DNA of 64,000 nucleotides, taken from assembly GCF_028435365.1 (NCBI RefSeq), contig NZ_JAGTJJ010000031.1:1-64000 (forward strand), written 5' to 3'. A program made the translations under genes and the position numbers. Under the pieces are notes generated by a model. That model searched no databases and was not told the DNA's origin. It worked only from the letters and a program-made list of their open reading frames with translations. Numbering within the stretch: position 1 is the stretch's first letter; every line of letters starts with the position of its first letter. The DNA comes from Polyangium jinanense. Its GTDB lineage: Bacteria; Myxococcota; Polyangia; Polyangiales; Polyangiaceae. Positions 35,024 through 43,667 of the stretch are shown piece after piece.

Positions 35024-37378
35024 TCAGGGGGCAGGCGGGGGGAGCGCCGCCGGGGGCTCCTTGGGCGTCACAGGCTTGTCGGAGGCAGGCTTGTCGGAGG
35101 CAGGCTTGCTGGCCGCAGGCTTGTCGGTCGCAGGCTTGCCGGTCGCAGGCTTGTTGGCCGCAGGCTTCTCGGGGGCGGGCGCCGGGGTTTCGGTGCGGAA
35201 ACTCGCGGGCTTGGTCGGTCCCTCGTCAGCCGCGGGCTTGCCGTCCGCCTTGGGATCGTCGGGCTCCTCGGCCTCCGCGGGTTTGTCCTCGACGGGACGC
35301 GCGACGGCGACGGCCTCGGCCTTGTCGTCCGAGGTCTCCTTGGCGGGGACGGGCGCAGCCTTGGGCGCGATCGGCTGCGCGACGTACACGACGACCTTGT
35401 CGCCCGGCGCGAGGGCGCTCGTGCGCGAGCGGTGGTTGATGCGCTCGAGCATCCCGAGGCTGAGATTGTATCGCTTCGACAAACTGCGCCAGGTATCGCC
35501 CTCGGCGGCGGCGATCTCCAGGCGCTTGCGGCCCTTGAGGTTCTCGAAATGGGTGAAGAACTCGGTGGAGCCGACGGGCAGGACACGGGCCTCGGCGTCA
35601 TCGAGGACGAGCGCATTCGTGAGGGCGCGCTCGCGCGGGACGAAGACCTGCAAGGTCATCCCATCGTGAAGGGTGGCCGAGGGGTCGAGCGTGTTCCAGC
35701 GGGAGAGCTCGGCAGCGGAGACGGAGAGCGCGGAAGCGACCTCGCGGACGGTGTCGCCAGCGACGACACGATAAAAGATGCGGCGGCGATCGGGGTAGGT
35801 GAAGGCCTCCGCGGGGACGACGATGGTGGGTTTTTCGCCGCGGGCGCCGGAGAAGACGCTGGCGACGGTGGGTTTGTCGGGGCCGCCCTCGGGGACGAGG
35901 AGGACGGTGCCAGGGCGGACTTGCTCGCCGGAGCGGAGGCCGTTCAGGGAGAGCAAGGTGCTCTTCGTGGTGCCGCGGAGGGTGGCGACGTCCTCGATCG
36001 ACTCGCCCCAGCGGACGAGGTGACGTTCGAGTTTGTCCTCGCGCTCGAGGTGCTTGGCGACGGTCTTGGCGGCGCGGGCGCCCGTGCCGGGCGGGACGCG
36101 GACGACGAAGGAGGCGCCCTCCTTGGCGTCGGGGCCGAGCGGCGGGGTGCGGCCGACGGGCAGCTGCGGATTCAAGTCTTCGACGGCGTCGAGCTCGACG
36201 CCGGCTGCCGCAGCAACGGTGCGGAGCGCGACGCCGGGGCCGACCGCGAGTTTGTCGAAGGTGACCGCAGGCTCGGGCTCGACGCCGTCGCAACCGAAGA
36301 CGGCGCAATTCTTGGCGACGATCGCCATGGAAACGATCTTCGGGACGTACAGCGCCGTTTCGAGCGGGAGGCCCGCTTCGAGGCGGCTGAGCTCCCAGAA
36401 ATCGTTCGTGTTGTATTTGCGAATGGAGGCGAGGAGGCCGCCATACCCCATGTTGTAGGCGGCAAAGGCGAGCTCCCAGGTCCCGAAGCGGCGGTGGAGG
36501 TCGGAGAGGTAACGCGCGGCGGCGAGGGTGGAGCGCTCGGGGTCGAGGCGCTCGTCGATCCAGCGGTCGACGGTGAGGCCATAGATGCGGGCGCCCTCGG
36601 GCATGAACTGCCAGAGGCCAGCGGCGCCGACGGGTGAATGAATGGTCGGATCGAATCCGCTTTCGACGAGCGCGAGCCAGACGACGTCCTCGGGCAAACC
36701 CTGCTCACGAAGGACGCGGCGAATGGCCGCGCCGTAACGGCCGCTCTTCTTGACCCACGAGGCGACCATGGCGCGACCGCGAGGGTTGTTCTTGTAAAAC
36801 TCGAGGTAACGGAGGACGCGCGCATCCCAGCGGACGGGGATGTCGGGGAGATCGAGTTTTTTGATGAAGGAGAGGTCGGCCGGCGGAGGGGGCTGGAGGG
36901 GCGCCGGGAGCGGCGCCGAAGGGGGAACGCCGGTGGCGAGGAGGACGGGGCCGCCACGATCGAGGGTAGGCAGGTCGTCCGAGGGCCAGGGCGCGCCGGC
37001 ATGAGGCGCCGGGGAGAAGAGGGCGAGGTCGAGCTCACGGAGGGCGCGGAGCTCGGTAGACTCGTCGACCCCACGATGCTGCGTGGGAGGCAGGCCCGCG
37101 ATGGCGCGGCGGGCATTCTCGTCGGGCTCGCCGGGGTCGCCGGGCTTGCGCGTGGCGGGCTTTTTGCCGGTGGGCTTTTTCGCGGCGGGTTTCTGCGCGG
37201 GCTTGGCGGCCTGGGTTTTGGGCTTCTGCGCGGGCTTGGCGGCCGCGGGCTTGGGGGCCGCGGGCTTGACCCCGGCGGGCGCGGGCTTCGGCTGCGCGAG
37301 GCTCGACGCGGGGGCGAGCGCAGCGGCCGTGAGGAAGGTCGCCGTGAGGAGGAAGCGTGCAGCCCGACAGAAGCGCAT
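35024..37378 (-). CDS. LysM lytic transglycosylase (MltD-like)
   Basis: The 784-residue protein has a signal peptide, a Lys-Pro-Ala linker (about 30-80), an SLT goose-lysozyme-like domain (about 225-350) with catalytic Glu239 in VESGFD, then GAAGLWQFMPEGARIYGL and AAYNMGYGG. Three LysM peptidoglycan-binding repeats follow (RWGESIEDVATLRG, YRVVAGDTVREVASA, AAAEGDTWRSLSKRYNLS). The C terminus is a low-complexity KPAxxKP repeat of about 60 residues. It would cut peptidoglycan glycan strands to 1,6-anhydro products in the periplasm. The gene is 46 bases upstream of the phosphoesterase gene in the same direction. Confidence 0.92.
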   Translation of the reverse strand: MRFCRAARFLLTATFLTAAALAPASSLAQPKPAPAGVKPAAPKPAAAKPAQKPKTQAAKPAQKPAAKKPTGKKPATRKPGDPGEPDENARRAIAGLPPTQHRGVDESTELRALRELDLALFSPAPHAGAPWPSDDLPTLDRGGPVLLATGVPPSAPLPAPLQPPPPADLSFIKKLDLPDIPVRWDARVLRYLEFYKNNPRGRAMVASWVKKSGRYGAAIRRVLREQGLPEDVVWLALVESGFDPTIHSPVGAAGLWQFMPEGARIYGLTVDRWIDERLDPERSTLAAARYLSDLHRRFGTWELAFAAYNMGYGGLLASIRKYNTNDFWELSRLEAGLPLETALYVPKIVSMAIVAKNCAVFGCDGVEPEPAVTFDKLAVGPGVALRTVAAAAGVELDAVEDLNPQLPVGRTPPLGPDAKEGASFVVRVPPGTGARAAKTVAKHLEREDKLERHLVRWGESIEDVATLRGTTKSTLLSLNGLRSGEQVRPGTVLLVPEGGPDKPTVASVFSGARGEKPTIVVPAEAFTYPDRRRIFYRVVAGDTVREVASALSVSAAELSRWNTLDPSATLHDGMTLQVFVPRERALTNALVLDDAEARVLPVGSTEFFTHFENLKGRKRLEIAAAEGDTWRSLSKRYNLSLGMLERINHRSRTSALAPGDKVVVYVAQPIAPKAAPVPAKETSDDKAEAVAVARPVEDKPAEAEEPDDPKADGKPAADEGPTKPASFRTETPAPAPEKPAANKPATGKPATDKPAASKPASDKPASDKPVTPKEPPAALPPPAP
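35071..35175. repeat. 15-bp tandem repeat coding the KPAxx tail
   Basis: Seven direct copies of a 15-bp unit starting CAGGCTTG (35071, 35086, 35101, 35116, 35131, 35146, 35161) lie inside the transglycosylase gene and encode KPAxx repeats. The 15-base period keeps the reading frame, so copy-number change would alter only tail length. Confidence 0.9.
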
Positions 37379-37476
37379 GGGCAGGAGGGGTGTGTCTCAC
37401 GGGGGCGGCGCGGGGTCAACTTTTCCTGCGCGGGCGTGGGGTTGCTTTCGGTGGGGGGGAAGGGCAATCTTCGGCT

Positions 37477-38166
37477 ATGGGTTTTGCCGCGGAGAAGCGT
37501 GCGCGTGCCACGATCGCCGATCTCGATGCCGTCCCGAGCAACATGGTCGGCGAGATCATCAACGGCACGATGTACGCCTTTCCACGCCCTGCGCCGCGGC
37601 ACTCGAGGGCTTCCTCCGTGCTCGGTGGCGACTTGATGGGCCCCTTCCAGCGTGGTCGCGGCGGTCCGGGCGGGTGGCAGATCTTCGATGAACCCGAGCT
37701 GTTGCTCGGTCCCGCAGGCGAGGAGGACGTTCTCGTCCCCGACATCGCTGGCTGGCGGATCGAGCGCTTGCCGCGGCTACCGAAGACGGCGAGGTTCATG
37801 CTCGCGCCCGATTGGGTATGCGAGGTCCTGAGCCCGAGCACGGTAACCGTCGATCGTGCCGAGAAATTGCCAGCATATGCGCGTCACGGCGTGCGGCACC
37901 TCTGGCTCGTCGACCCGATTGCACGGACGCTCGAAATCTTCGTGCTCGAAAAAGGGCGCTGGACGCTGCTGGGCGTGCATCACGGGAGCGCGCTCGTACG
38001 CGCGGAGCCCTTCGACGCGATCGAAATCGAGCTTGCGGCATTGTGGGCCGAGGTCGAGGAGGACGAGGCGCGAGCCGAGGAGGCGCCGGCCCTCACGAGC
38101 GCGCCGAAGAAGGCGGCGCGCAAGGCGACGGCCGCGGGAAAGAAGGGGCGCGGCCGCAGCCGGTGA
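37477..38166 (+). CDS. Uma2 family (DUF820) putative nuclease-fold protein
   Basis: The 229-residue product is of the Uma2/DUF820 type, a PD-(D/E)xK-like fold: VPDIAGWR with the Asp, WVCEVLSPST with the Glu, DRAEKLPAYARHGVRHLWLVDP and a C-terminal Lys/Arg/Ala tail (about 205-229). Family members are often called endonucleases but their biological role is not proven. The ATG at 37477 is chosen for the family start (IADLDAVPSNMVGEIINGTMYAFPRP). The gene is divergent from the transglycosylase across 98 bases. Confidence 0.88.
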   Translation: MGFAAEKRARATIADLDAVPSNMVGEIINGTMYAFPRPAPRHSRASSVLGGDLMGPFQRGRGGPGGWQIFDEPELLLGPAGEEDVLVPDIAGWRIERLPRLPKTARFMLAPDWVCEVLSPSTVTVDRAEKLPAYARHGVRHLWLVDPIARTLEIFVLEKGRWTLLGVHHGSALVRAEPFDAIEIELAALWAEVEEDEARAEEAPALTSAPKKAARKATAAGKKGRGRSR

Positions 38167-38290
38167 TCATTCGAATGCGAGCGTTCCGTTGTGGCGTGAC
38201 CTCGCGCTCATCCTGCAGAAACGCGAATGTCGGTTCCGTTTGCCCCGTAAAACCGCGCGACAGCGCGTCGGGACGCACGAGGACCCCCGC

Positions 38291-39403
38291 TCAGGAGAGC
38301 TGCGCCACCCAGTCCACGATCTGCGGCAAGCCCATGACCTCGTTCACCACGCCGGCCTTCACCGCGGCGCGTGGCATGCCATAGACGACCGCGGTCTCCT
38401 CGCTCTCGGCGATGATCGTTCCGCCGCCGGCCCGGATCGCGCGGGCGCCGGCGACGCCGTCGTCGCCCATGCCCGTGAGGATGACGCCGTAGGCACGCGA
38501 GCCGACGGGCGCGAGGCTGCGCAGGAGACGGTCGGCGCTCGGGATGTAACGGTCGTGCTGCGAAGGAGGGCCGACGCGGAGGCGGATCTCGTTCCAGCCC
38601 ATGCCACTCGCGCCCTGCGAGACGACCGCCTCCATGCACATCTTGCCCGGGCAGATGAAGGCCCGGCGCGCCGTGACGAGGTCGCCGTCGACGGCCTCGC
38701 TCACGCGGATCGCGCTCTTGCGATCGAGGCGCTCGGCAAAGGTGCGCGTGAATTTCTCCGGCATGTGCTGGGCGATGAGGATCGCACCGGGGAACTTCTC
38801 GGGGACGCGGCTCAGGATCTCGAGCAGCGCCGTCGGTCCGCCCGTCGAGGAGCCGATGCCGACGATGAAGCGCGCCGCAATGTTGGCGACGGAGCGCGCG
38901 CTCGGCTGATCGGGCTGCGCCGTGGAGAGGACGGGCGGCGTGGCCGTGGAGCGTGGGAGCGGCGGGATCGCGCTGTTGCGTTGGCTCACGGCCGCGAGCG
39001 GGCGCAGGTAGCGGACGAGGAGGACCTTCTGGAGGATTTCGCGGCGGAGCGCGGCGTCGGGCGCGAGCCTCTGGCTGGGTTTGGCGACGAAGTCGACGGC
39101 GCCGAGCTCCAGGGCCTTGAAGACGTTCTCCTTCTGGCTGTAGCTCGACACCACGATCACGGGCGTCGGCTGCCGGACCATCAGGATGCGGAGGAAGGTA
39201 AAACCGTCCATCCGCGGCATTTCGAGGTCGAGCGTGATGACGTCAGGCTTGAGGCTCAAGGCAAGGCGTAACGCCTCCTCGCCATCACCCGCCTTGCCGA
39301 CGACCTCGACCTCGTCGCTGCCGGTCAGGATGTCCGCAATGTTCCTGCGGTTGTAGGCGGAGTCGTCGACGACGAGTACCCGCAGCGGACCGGTCTTCAC
39401 CAC
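38291..39403 (-). CDS. cheB: Chemotaxis response regulator protein-glutamate methylesterase
   Basis: The start is GTG 39403, seven bases after GAGG. The 370-residue protein has a receiver (about 7-125, phosphoacceptor Asp59 in ITLDLEMP, Lys108) joined by a Ser/Pro-rich linker to the CheB methylesterase domain (about 178-370) with Ser186 in GSSTGG, His213 in AQHMP and Asp315 in GMGDDG. It removes methyl groups from receptors after phosphorylation by CheA. It is the last gene of the minus-strand che operon, 34 bases after cheR. Confidence 0.95.
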   Translation of the reverse strand: MVKTGPLRVLVVDDSAYNRRNIADILTGSDEVEVVGKAGDGEEALRLALSLKPDVITLDLEMPRMDGFTFLRILMVRQPTPVIVVSSYSQKENVFKALELGAVDFVAKPSQRLAPDAALRREILQKVLLVRYLRPLAAVSQRNSAIPPLPRSTATPPVLSTAQPDQPSARSVANIAARFIVGIGSSTGGPTALLEILSRVPEKFPGAILIAQHMPEKFTRTFAERLDRKSAIRVSEAVDGDLVTARRAFICPGKMCMEAVVSQGASGMGWNEIRLRVGPPSQHDRYIPSADRLLRSLAPVGSRAYGVILTGMGDDGVAGARAIRAGGGTIIAESEETAVVYGMPRAAVKAGVVNEVMGLPQIVDWVAQLS

Positions 39404-39437
39404 CGTTTCACCTCTGCTGCATCCCTTGCCGAAGTGC

Positions 39438-40340
39438 TCATGGCTTCCCCGATCCGTGCGTGCTGCCCTCCAAACCCTGCGGGGCAAACCGCGAGGCCGT
39501 GATGGGCTTTCGATAAACGAGGTCGTCGCGCAAATGGACGAGCTCGAACGCGGTCGAGACGTTGAGGAGCGACTCCGAGTGGCCGAGGAGCAAGAACCCG
39601 CCCGGCAGGAGTCGATCGTAGAACATGTCGATCACGCGGCGCCGCGAGGCATCGTCGAAGTAAATGAGAACGTTGCGGCAGAAAATGATGTCGACCCGGC
39701 CGACGACCGAAGCCCGGACCGGATCGAGCAGGTTCAAATGGCCGAAATGGCACCACGCCCGGAGGTCGTCCTGCACGTGCATGCCGTCGGGCTTCTCGAT
39801 GAAATACTTTCGTTTGAGATCAAGGGGAATCGCCCGGAACGAGGAGGAGCCATACACGCCGCGGCGCGCGTGCGCGATGCAGCGGCGCGAGATGTCGCTG
39901 CCGAAGATGCGGACGTCACGGCGGCCGGACAAACCAGCCTCCTTGGCCGTGAGGGCGATGGAGTAGACCTCCTCGCCCGTGGAGCAGCCCGCGCTCCAGA
40001 TGGAGAGGCTCTCGCGGGAGAGCGGCGGGCGGCGGAGCATCGGGAAGAGCTCGGTACGCAGCGCCGTGAGCTGGTAGTCCTCGCGGTAGAAATAGGTCTC
40101 GTTGATCGTGACGAGGTCGAGCGCTTCGTCGAGCTCCGCCCGGCCCCGGTCCGGCGAGCGGAGGAGCTGGTAGTACTCGCCGAACGAGTGCAAGCCATGC
40201 ACGCTGAGGCGCTCGCGCAAGCGCCGCTCGATCACAGGGCGCTGCTCGGGGCTGAGCGCGATGCCGCAATGCTGGTTGATGAGATCCCGCAAGAGGCGGA
40301 ACTCGTCCGGCGCGAGGCGGATCTCATCCGGGTAGCGCAT
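39438..40340 (-). CDS. cheR: Chemotaxis protein methyltransferase
   Basis: The 300-residue enzyme has the helical CheR N-terminal domain (LAPDEFRLLRDLINQHCGI, about 7-25) and the SAM-binding domain with SAGCSTGEEVYSIALTA and the late motif DIIFCRNVLIYFD. It methylates glutamates on chemoreceptors. Its ATG overlaps the stop of the HEAT-repeat gene by one base (TGATG), which shows translational coupling. No TPR extension is present. Confidence 0.95.
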   Translation of the reverse strand: MRYPDEIRLAPDEFRLLRDLINQHCGIALSPEQRPVIERRLRERLSVHGLHSFGEYYQLLRSPDRGRAELDEALDLVTINETYFYREDYQLTALRTELFPMLRRPPLSRESLSIWSAGCSTGEEVYSIALTAKEAGLSGRRDVRIFGSDISRRCIAHARRGVYGSSSFRAIPLDLKRKYFIEKPDGMHVQDDLRAWCHFGHLNLLDPVRASVVGRVDIIFCRNVLIYFDDASRRRVIDMFYDRLLPGGFLLLGHSESLLNVSTAFELVHLRDDLVYRKPITASRFAPQGLEGSTHGSGKP

Positions 40341-42550
40341 CACGACCCGAAGAAACCCCTTTCCCCCCGCCACCGGATCGACGAGAGCGCGCCCTCGAGG
40401 GTGTCGCGGACGTCCCGATCGAGCTCGTGCGACGCACGCTGCGCCAGGCGCTCCCGCAAGCTCGCATTGTCGCTCGCCGCGATCGTCTCGGCCGCGAGGA
40501 GCCGGACGTCAGGCGAGGGATGGTCGAGGCAACGAAGGAGCGCTTCGCCCTCGGGGCCGCTCGTTTCGAGCTTGAGCATCGCCGCCTTGACGACGGCCGC
40601 GTCGGGATGGTCGAGCGCAGCGACGAGCGCGGCCTGTCTTCCCGATGTGCCCCAGCGCAGGCGCCCGATGGCCTCGGCCGCGGCGATCGCCACGACAGCC
40701 TCGGCCTCGCGGGCGAGCGGCGCGAGGGCCTCGATGAGCGTGGCCGCGGCGCGCCCCGCGGCGTCCGGCGGGATCGTGGAGAGGGCCTCGCCGAGCGCGC
40801 GGATCGCGGTGGCCACGAGCTCGGCATCCATGGAGCGGCCCGCGATGTCGAGGATGGTGCGGAGGCTCGGGGTCGCGTGCGCGTCGGGCGAGCCATCACG
40901 TCTTCGCGCCGCCGCGCCGAGGTAGCCGAGCGCGCGGGCCGCGGCGAGCTGGACCTCGCGTTCTTCATCGGCGAGCGCGAGCGAGAGGACGTCGAGCGCC
41001 GAGTCGCCGCCGATCTCGGCGACGGCGCCGATCGCGGCGCGACGCGTGCGTACGTCCTCGGCCGCGGCGGCGCGCGCGAGGAAGCCGAGGTCGCCGGGCG
41101 ACGGGGGCGGGCTTTCGGCGCTGCGCGTGGCGGCGAGGGCGCCGAGGATGATCGCGGCGGCGAAGGTGTCGTCACCGGGGCCCCGCACGAGGGTGTCGCC
41201 GAGCGCGCGTGCAGCCTTCTCGTGGCGGGTCGCGAGCGAGGCGAGCGCGCCTTCGGCCGCGTGGGCGACGGGGCGGAGCGGTGAGGCGACGAGGCGCACG
41301 GCGAGCGCGAGGTCTTCTTCGGTGCCTAGCTTCGAGAGGGCGAAGAGCGCGCTCGTGGCGATGCGGCGCTCGTCGTCGAGCGCCGCCTTGCGCAGGGCTT
41401 CGAGCAGCGCCGTGGGCCTTTCGGGCGCACCAGGCGCGAGGGCGATGCCGGCAGCGACCTCGATGAGGGCGGCGCGGACGTCGGGGGCGAGCGGCGTCGT
41501 GCCTTGTTCAGGCGCAATCCGCGCGACGAGGCCCGGGAGCGCGGCGGGGCCGAGGAGGAAGAGCGCGCGCTCGGCCTGCTCGGTGAAGGTCTCCTCGGCG
41601 AGCGCGGCGGCGGCCGCGTCGACGACGCCGGGCGCGCGCGCGACCGCGGCGAGGAGGAGCGCCATGGCGCGGTGGTGCGGCGGGTCGGTTCCTTCGGCGC
41701 TGGCGACACGGACGAGGCGCTGGCCGAGCTCGGGACCCTCGGCCGCGAGGGCTTCCGTGACGGCCGGAAGGAGCGGGCCCTCGGCGAGGCGCGCGAGCGC
41801 GCCGATGGCCTGCAGGAAGGTGCCGCCGCGCGCCTTCTGGAGCATGCGAGCGAGCGCCGAGGCCGCCGCGGGGCTCTCGGACACGGCGGCCGCCGAGAGG
41901 GCCGCGGAGCGCAAGGAAGGGTGCTCGAGGAGCGGCGCGAGGCGCTCCCAGGGGATCACGGCGCCGAGGGCGTTGAGGCCTTCGAGCGCGGCGAGCCTGG
42001 CGAAGGGATCGGCGCTGTCGAGGCAGCGGTAGAGGAGGCGCTGGACCTCGGCGGGCGCGATCGGCCCGAGCTGCGAGATGGCCTCGACCGCGCCCTGGCG
42101 GACGTTCTCGTCGGGGTCGCGCAGCGAGCGCTCGAGGATGACGAGCGCGTGCGGATCCCGCGTGTAGCCGAGGGCCTGGACGGCGAGCTTGCGGCCGTCG
42201 GCGTCGAGACGCGCGAGCGAGGCTTCGAGGGGCGGGGTCGCGGCGCTGCCGCAGTTCGCGAGGACCTCGATCGCAGCGTTGCGCAGGCCGACGTTGTCGC
42301 AGGGCTCGAACGTCTTGACCATGGCCGCGATGAGGCTCGGCGCCGGGATGAAGGCGCGCGCGGCGTACGTGGCCTCCTTGCGCACGCGCCAGTCGGTGTC
42401 GCCGAGCGCGCGGACGAGGAGCGGGAGCGCGTCGTAGAGCGGCAACTCCGCGGCGAGGGAGGTGGCCTGGCGGCGCTCCTCGGCGTCCGGGGCGTCGAGG
42501 GCCGCTTCGATCAGCAGAGGCGAGACGGAACGGCTCGAAGGGGGGTTCAC
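40340..42550 (-). CDS. HEAT-repeat protein inside the che operon
   Basis: The 736-residue protein is made of about 16-20 helical HEAT or PBS-lyase-type repeats, e.g. LPLLVRALGDTDWRVRKEATYAAR and ERSLRDPDENVRQGAVEAISQLG, from end to end and without other domains. It starts at GTG 42550 after GAGGAG and lies between cheW and cheR, coupled to cheR by TGATG. HEAT proteins bind other proteins and have been noted in some myxobacterial chemosensory clusters. A role as adaptor or scaffold for the Che complex is inferred. Confidence 0.88.
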   Translation of the reverse strand: MNPPSSRSVSPLLIEAALDAPDAEERRQATSLAAELPLYDALPLLVRALGDTDWRVRKEATYAARAFIPAPSLIAAMVKTFEPCDNVGLRNAAIEVLANCGSAATPPLEASLARLDADGRKLAVQALGYTRDPHALVILERSLRDPDENVRQGAVEAISQLGPIAPAEVQRLLYRCLDSADPFARLAALEGLNALGAVIPWERLAPLLEHPSLRSAALSAAAVSESPAAASALARMLQKARGGTFLQAIGALARLAEGPLLPAVTEALAAEGPELGQRLVRVASAEGTDPPHHRAMALLLAAVARAPGVVDAAAAALAEETFTEQAERALFLLGPAALPGLVARIAPEQGTTPLAPDVRAALIEVAAGIALAPGAPERPTALLEALRKAALDDERRIATSALFALSKLGTEEDLALAVRLVASPLRPVAHAAEGALASLATRHEKAARALGDTLVRGPGDDTFAAAIILGALAATRSAESPPPSPGDLGFLARAAAAEDVRTRRAAIGAVAEIGGDSALDVLSLALADEEREVQLAAARALGYLGAAARRRDGSPDAHATPSLRTILDIAGRSMDAELVATAIRALGEALSTIPPDAAGRAAATLIEALAPLAREAEAVVAIAAAEAIGRLRWGTSGRQAALVAALDHPDAAVVKAAMLKLETSGPEGEALLRCLDHPSPDVRLLAAETIAASDNASLRERLAQRASHELDRDVRDTLEGALSSIRWRGERGFFGS

Positions 42551-42560
42551 GGCGCTCTCC

Positions 42561-43055
42561 TCACAAGTCGTCCAACGGCGGCAGGACATCGGCGATGTCG
42601 TCGACGATTTCCGTGAACCGCTTCGTATCGAGCACGAAGACGAGCAGCCCGTTGTGGTTCGTGACGCCCGAGATGCCGCGCAGATCGCGGCCGCCGCCGA
42701 CCGGAGGCGTCGGGCGGATCTCGTCGGCGCCGGTGCCGAAGACCTCGGAGACGGCGTCGACGATGAGGCCGACCATGCGCACGCCGGCGTCGACGAGGAT
42801 CCACTTCGTCGAGCGGGTCGGCTCGGTGGGCGGCAAGCCGAAGCGCACGCGCAGATCGAGGACGGGCACGACGTCGCCGCGGTGATCGGCCACGCCGGAG
42901 ACCTCGGGCGGCGTGTGCGGGAGCGGCGTGACCGGCAAGGGGTTCACGATCTCGCGCACCTGGCCGATCCCGATCGCGTAGTGCACGTCCCCTACGACGA
43001 AGCCGACGAGGCTCTTCTGGGGATCGGCGCGGTGTCTCTGGCCATAGTCGGGCAT
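42561..43055 (-). CDS. cheW: CheW coupling protein 2
   Basis: The 164-residue protein is a single CheW-like domain (about 15-160), beginning with LVGFVVGDVHYAIGIGQVREIV and containing GVADHRGDVVPVLDLRVRFGL and GTGADEIRP. CheW links receptors to the CheA kinase. It is 10 bases upstream of the HEAT-repeat gene start and 30 bases after the other cheW, all on the minus strand. Having two CheW paralogues in one operon is common in alternative cellular-function clusters. Confidence 0.93.
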   Translation of the reverse strand: MPDYGQRHRADPQKSLVGFVVGDVHYAIGIGQVREIVNPLPVTPLPHTPPEVSGVADHRGDVVPVLDLRVRFGLPPTEPTRSTKWILVDAGVRMVGLIVDAVSEVFGTGADEIRPTPPVGGGRDLRGISGVTNHNGLLVFVLDTKRFTEIVDDIADVLPPLDDL

Positions 43056-43085
43056 CTGGGTCCGTCTCTCCTGATCGGCGAGCCG

Positions 43086-43667
43086 TCAGGACGAAAGCAC
43101 CACCTTCAAATCGAGCAGGATGATCACGGACGCGTTCTGCCGAACAACGCCCACGCTCTTCAACGCGACCCCCTTCCCCTCCTGCTGCGGCGCCTGCGCC
43201 TGCGCAGGACGCGCGATGCCGGCGATGTAACTCGCGACCTCGCCGCCGAGCGCCGTCGCCGTGTGCTCGATCTCGCTGTCGGCGAGGCGATAGACCTGCA
43301 AGACCTCGTCGACGTAGAGGCCGAGCAGCTCCACGCCCATCGGATCGACGAGCAGGATGCGCGCCTTGCTCGTGACGGGCCCCTCGGAGAGGCGCAGGCG
43401 GCGGCGCAGATCGATCACCGTGACGAGCTGCCCGCGCACGCTGATGATGCCCATGATCGACGAGGGCGCGCGCGGCACGGGCGTGAGCGGGTGCAGCTTC
43501 AGGATCTCGCGAATGATCGAGACCGGCGCGGCGTAGACGTCGCCCGCGAGGCGGAACGCGAGGTACTCGGTGATAGGGCCACGATCGCGCTGCGCCTTCT
43601 TGCGCTTGGTGCCCGCGGCAGCGGGGACTACCGCGGAGGAGGTGCGGCGGGCCAGGTTAGAAGCCAT
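43086..43667 (-). CDS. cheW: CheW coupling protein 1, with an N-terminal extension
   Basis: The 193-residue protein has a 30-residue Ala/Lys/Arg-rich lead (MASNLARRTSSAVVPAAAGT...) and then a CheW domain: YLAFRLAGDVYAAPVSIIREILK, MGIISVRGQLVTVIDLRRRLRL, LLGLYVDEVLQVYRLADSEIE. The ATG at 43667 is preceded by GGAGGGA and lies 11 bases inside the 3' end of cheA, so the genes are coupled. Longer ORF upstream in this frame is shadow sequence of cheA. Confidence 0.92.
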   Translation of the reverse strand: MASNLARRTSSAVVPAAAGTKRKKAQRDRGPITEYLAFRLAGDVYAAPVSIIREILKLHPLTPVPRAPSSIMGIISVRGQLVTVIDLRRRLRLSEGPVTSKARILLVDPMGVELLGLYVDEVLQVYRLADSEIEHTATALGGEVASYIAGIARPAQAQAPQQEGKGVALKSVGVVRQNASVIILLDLKVVLSS

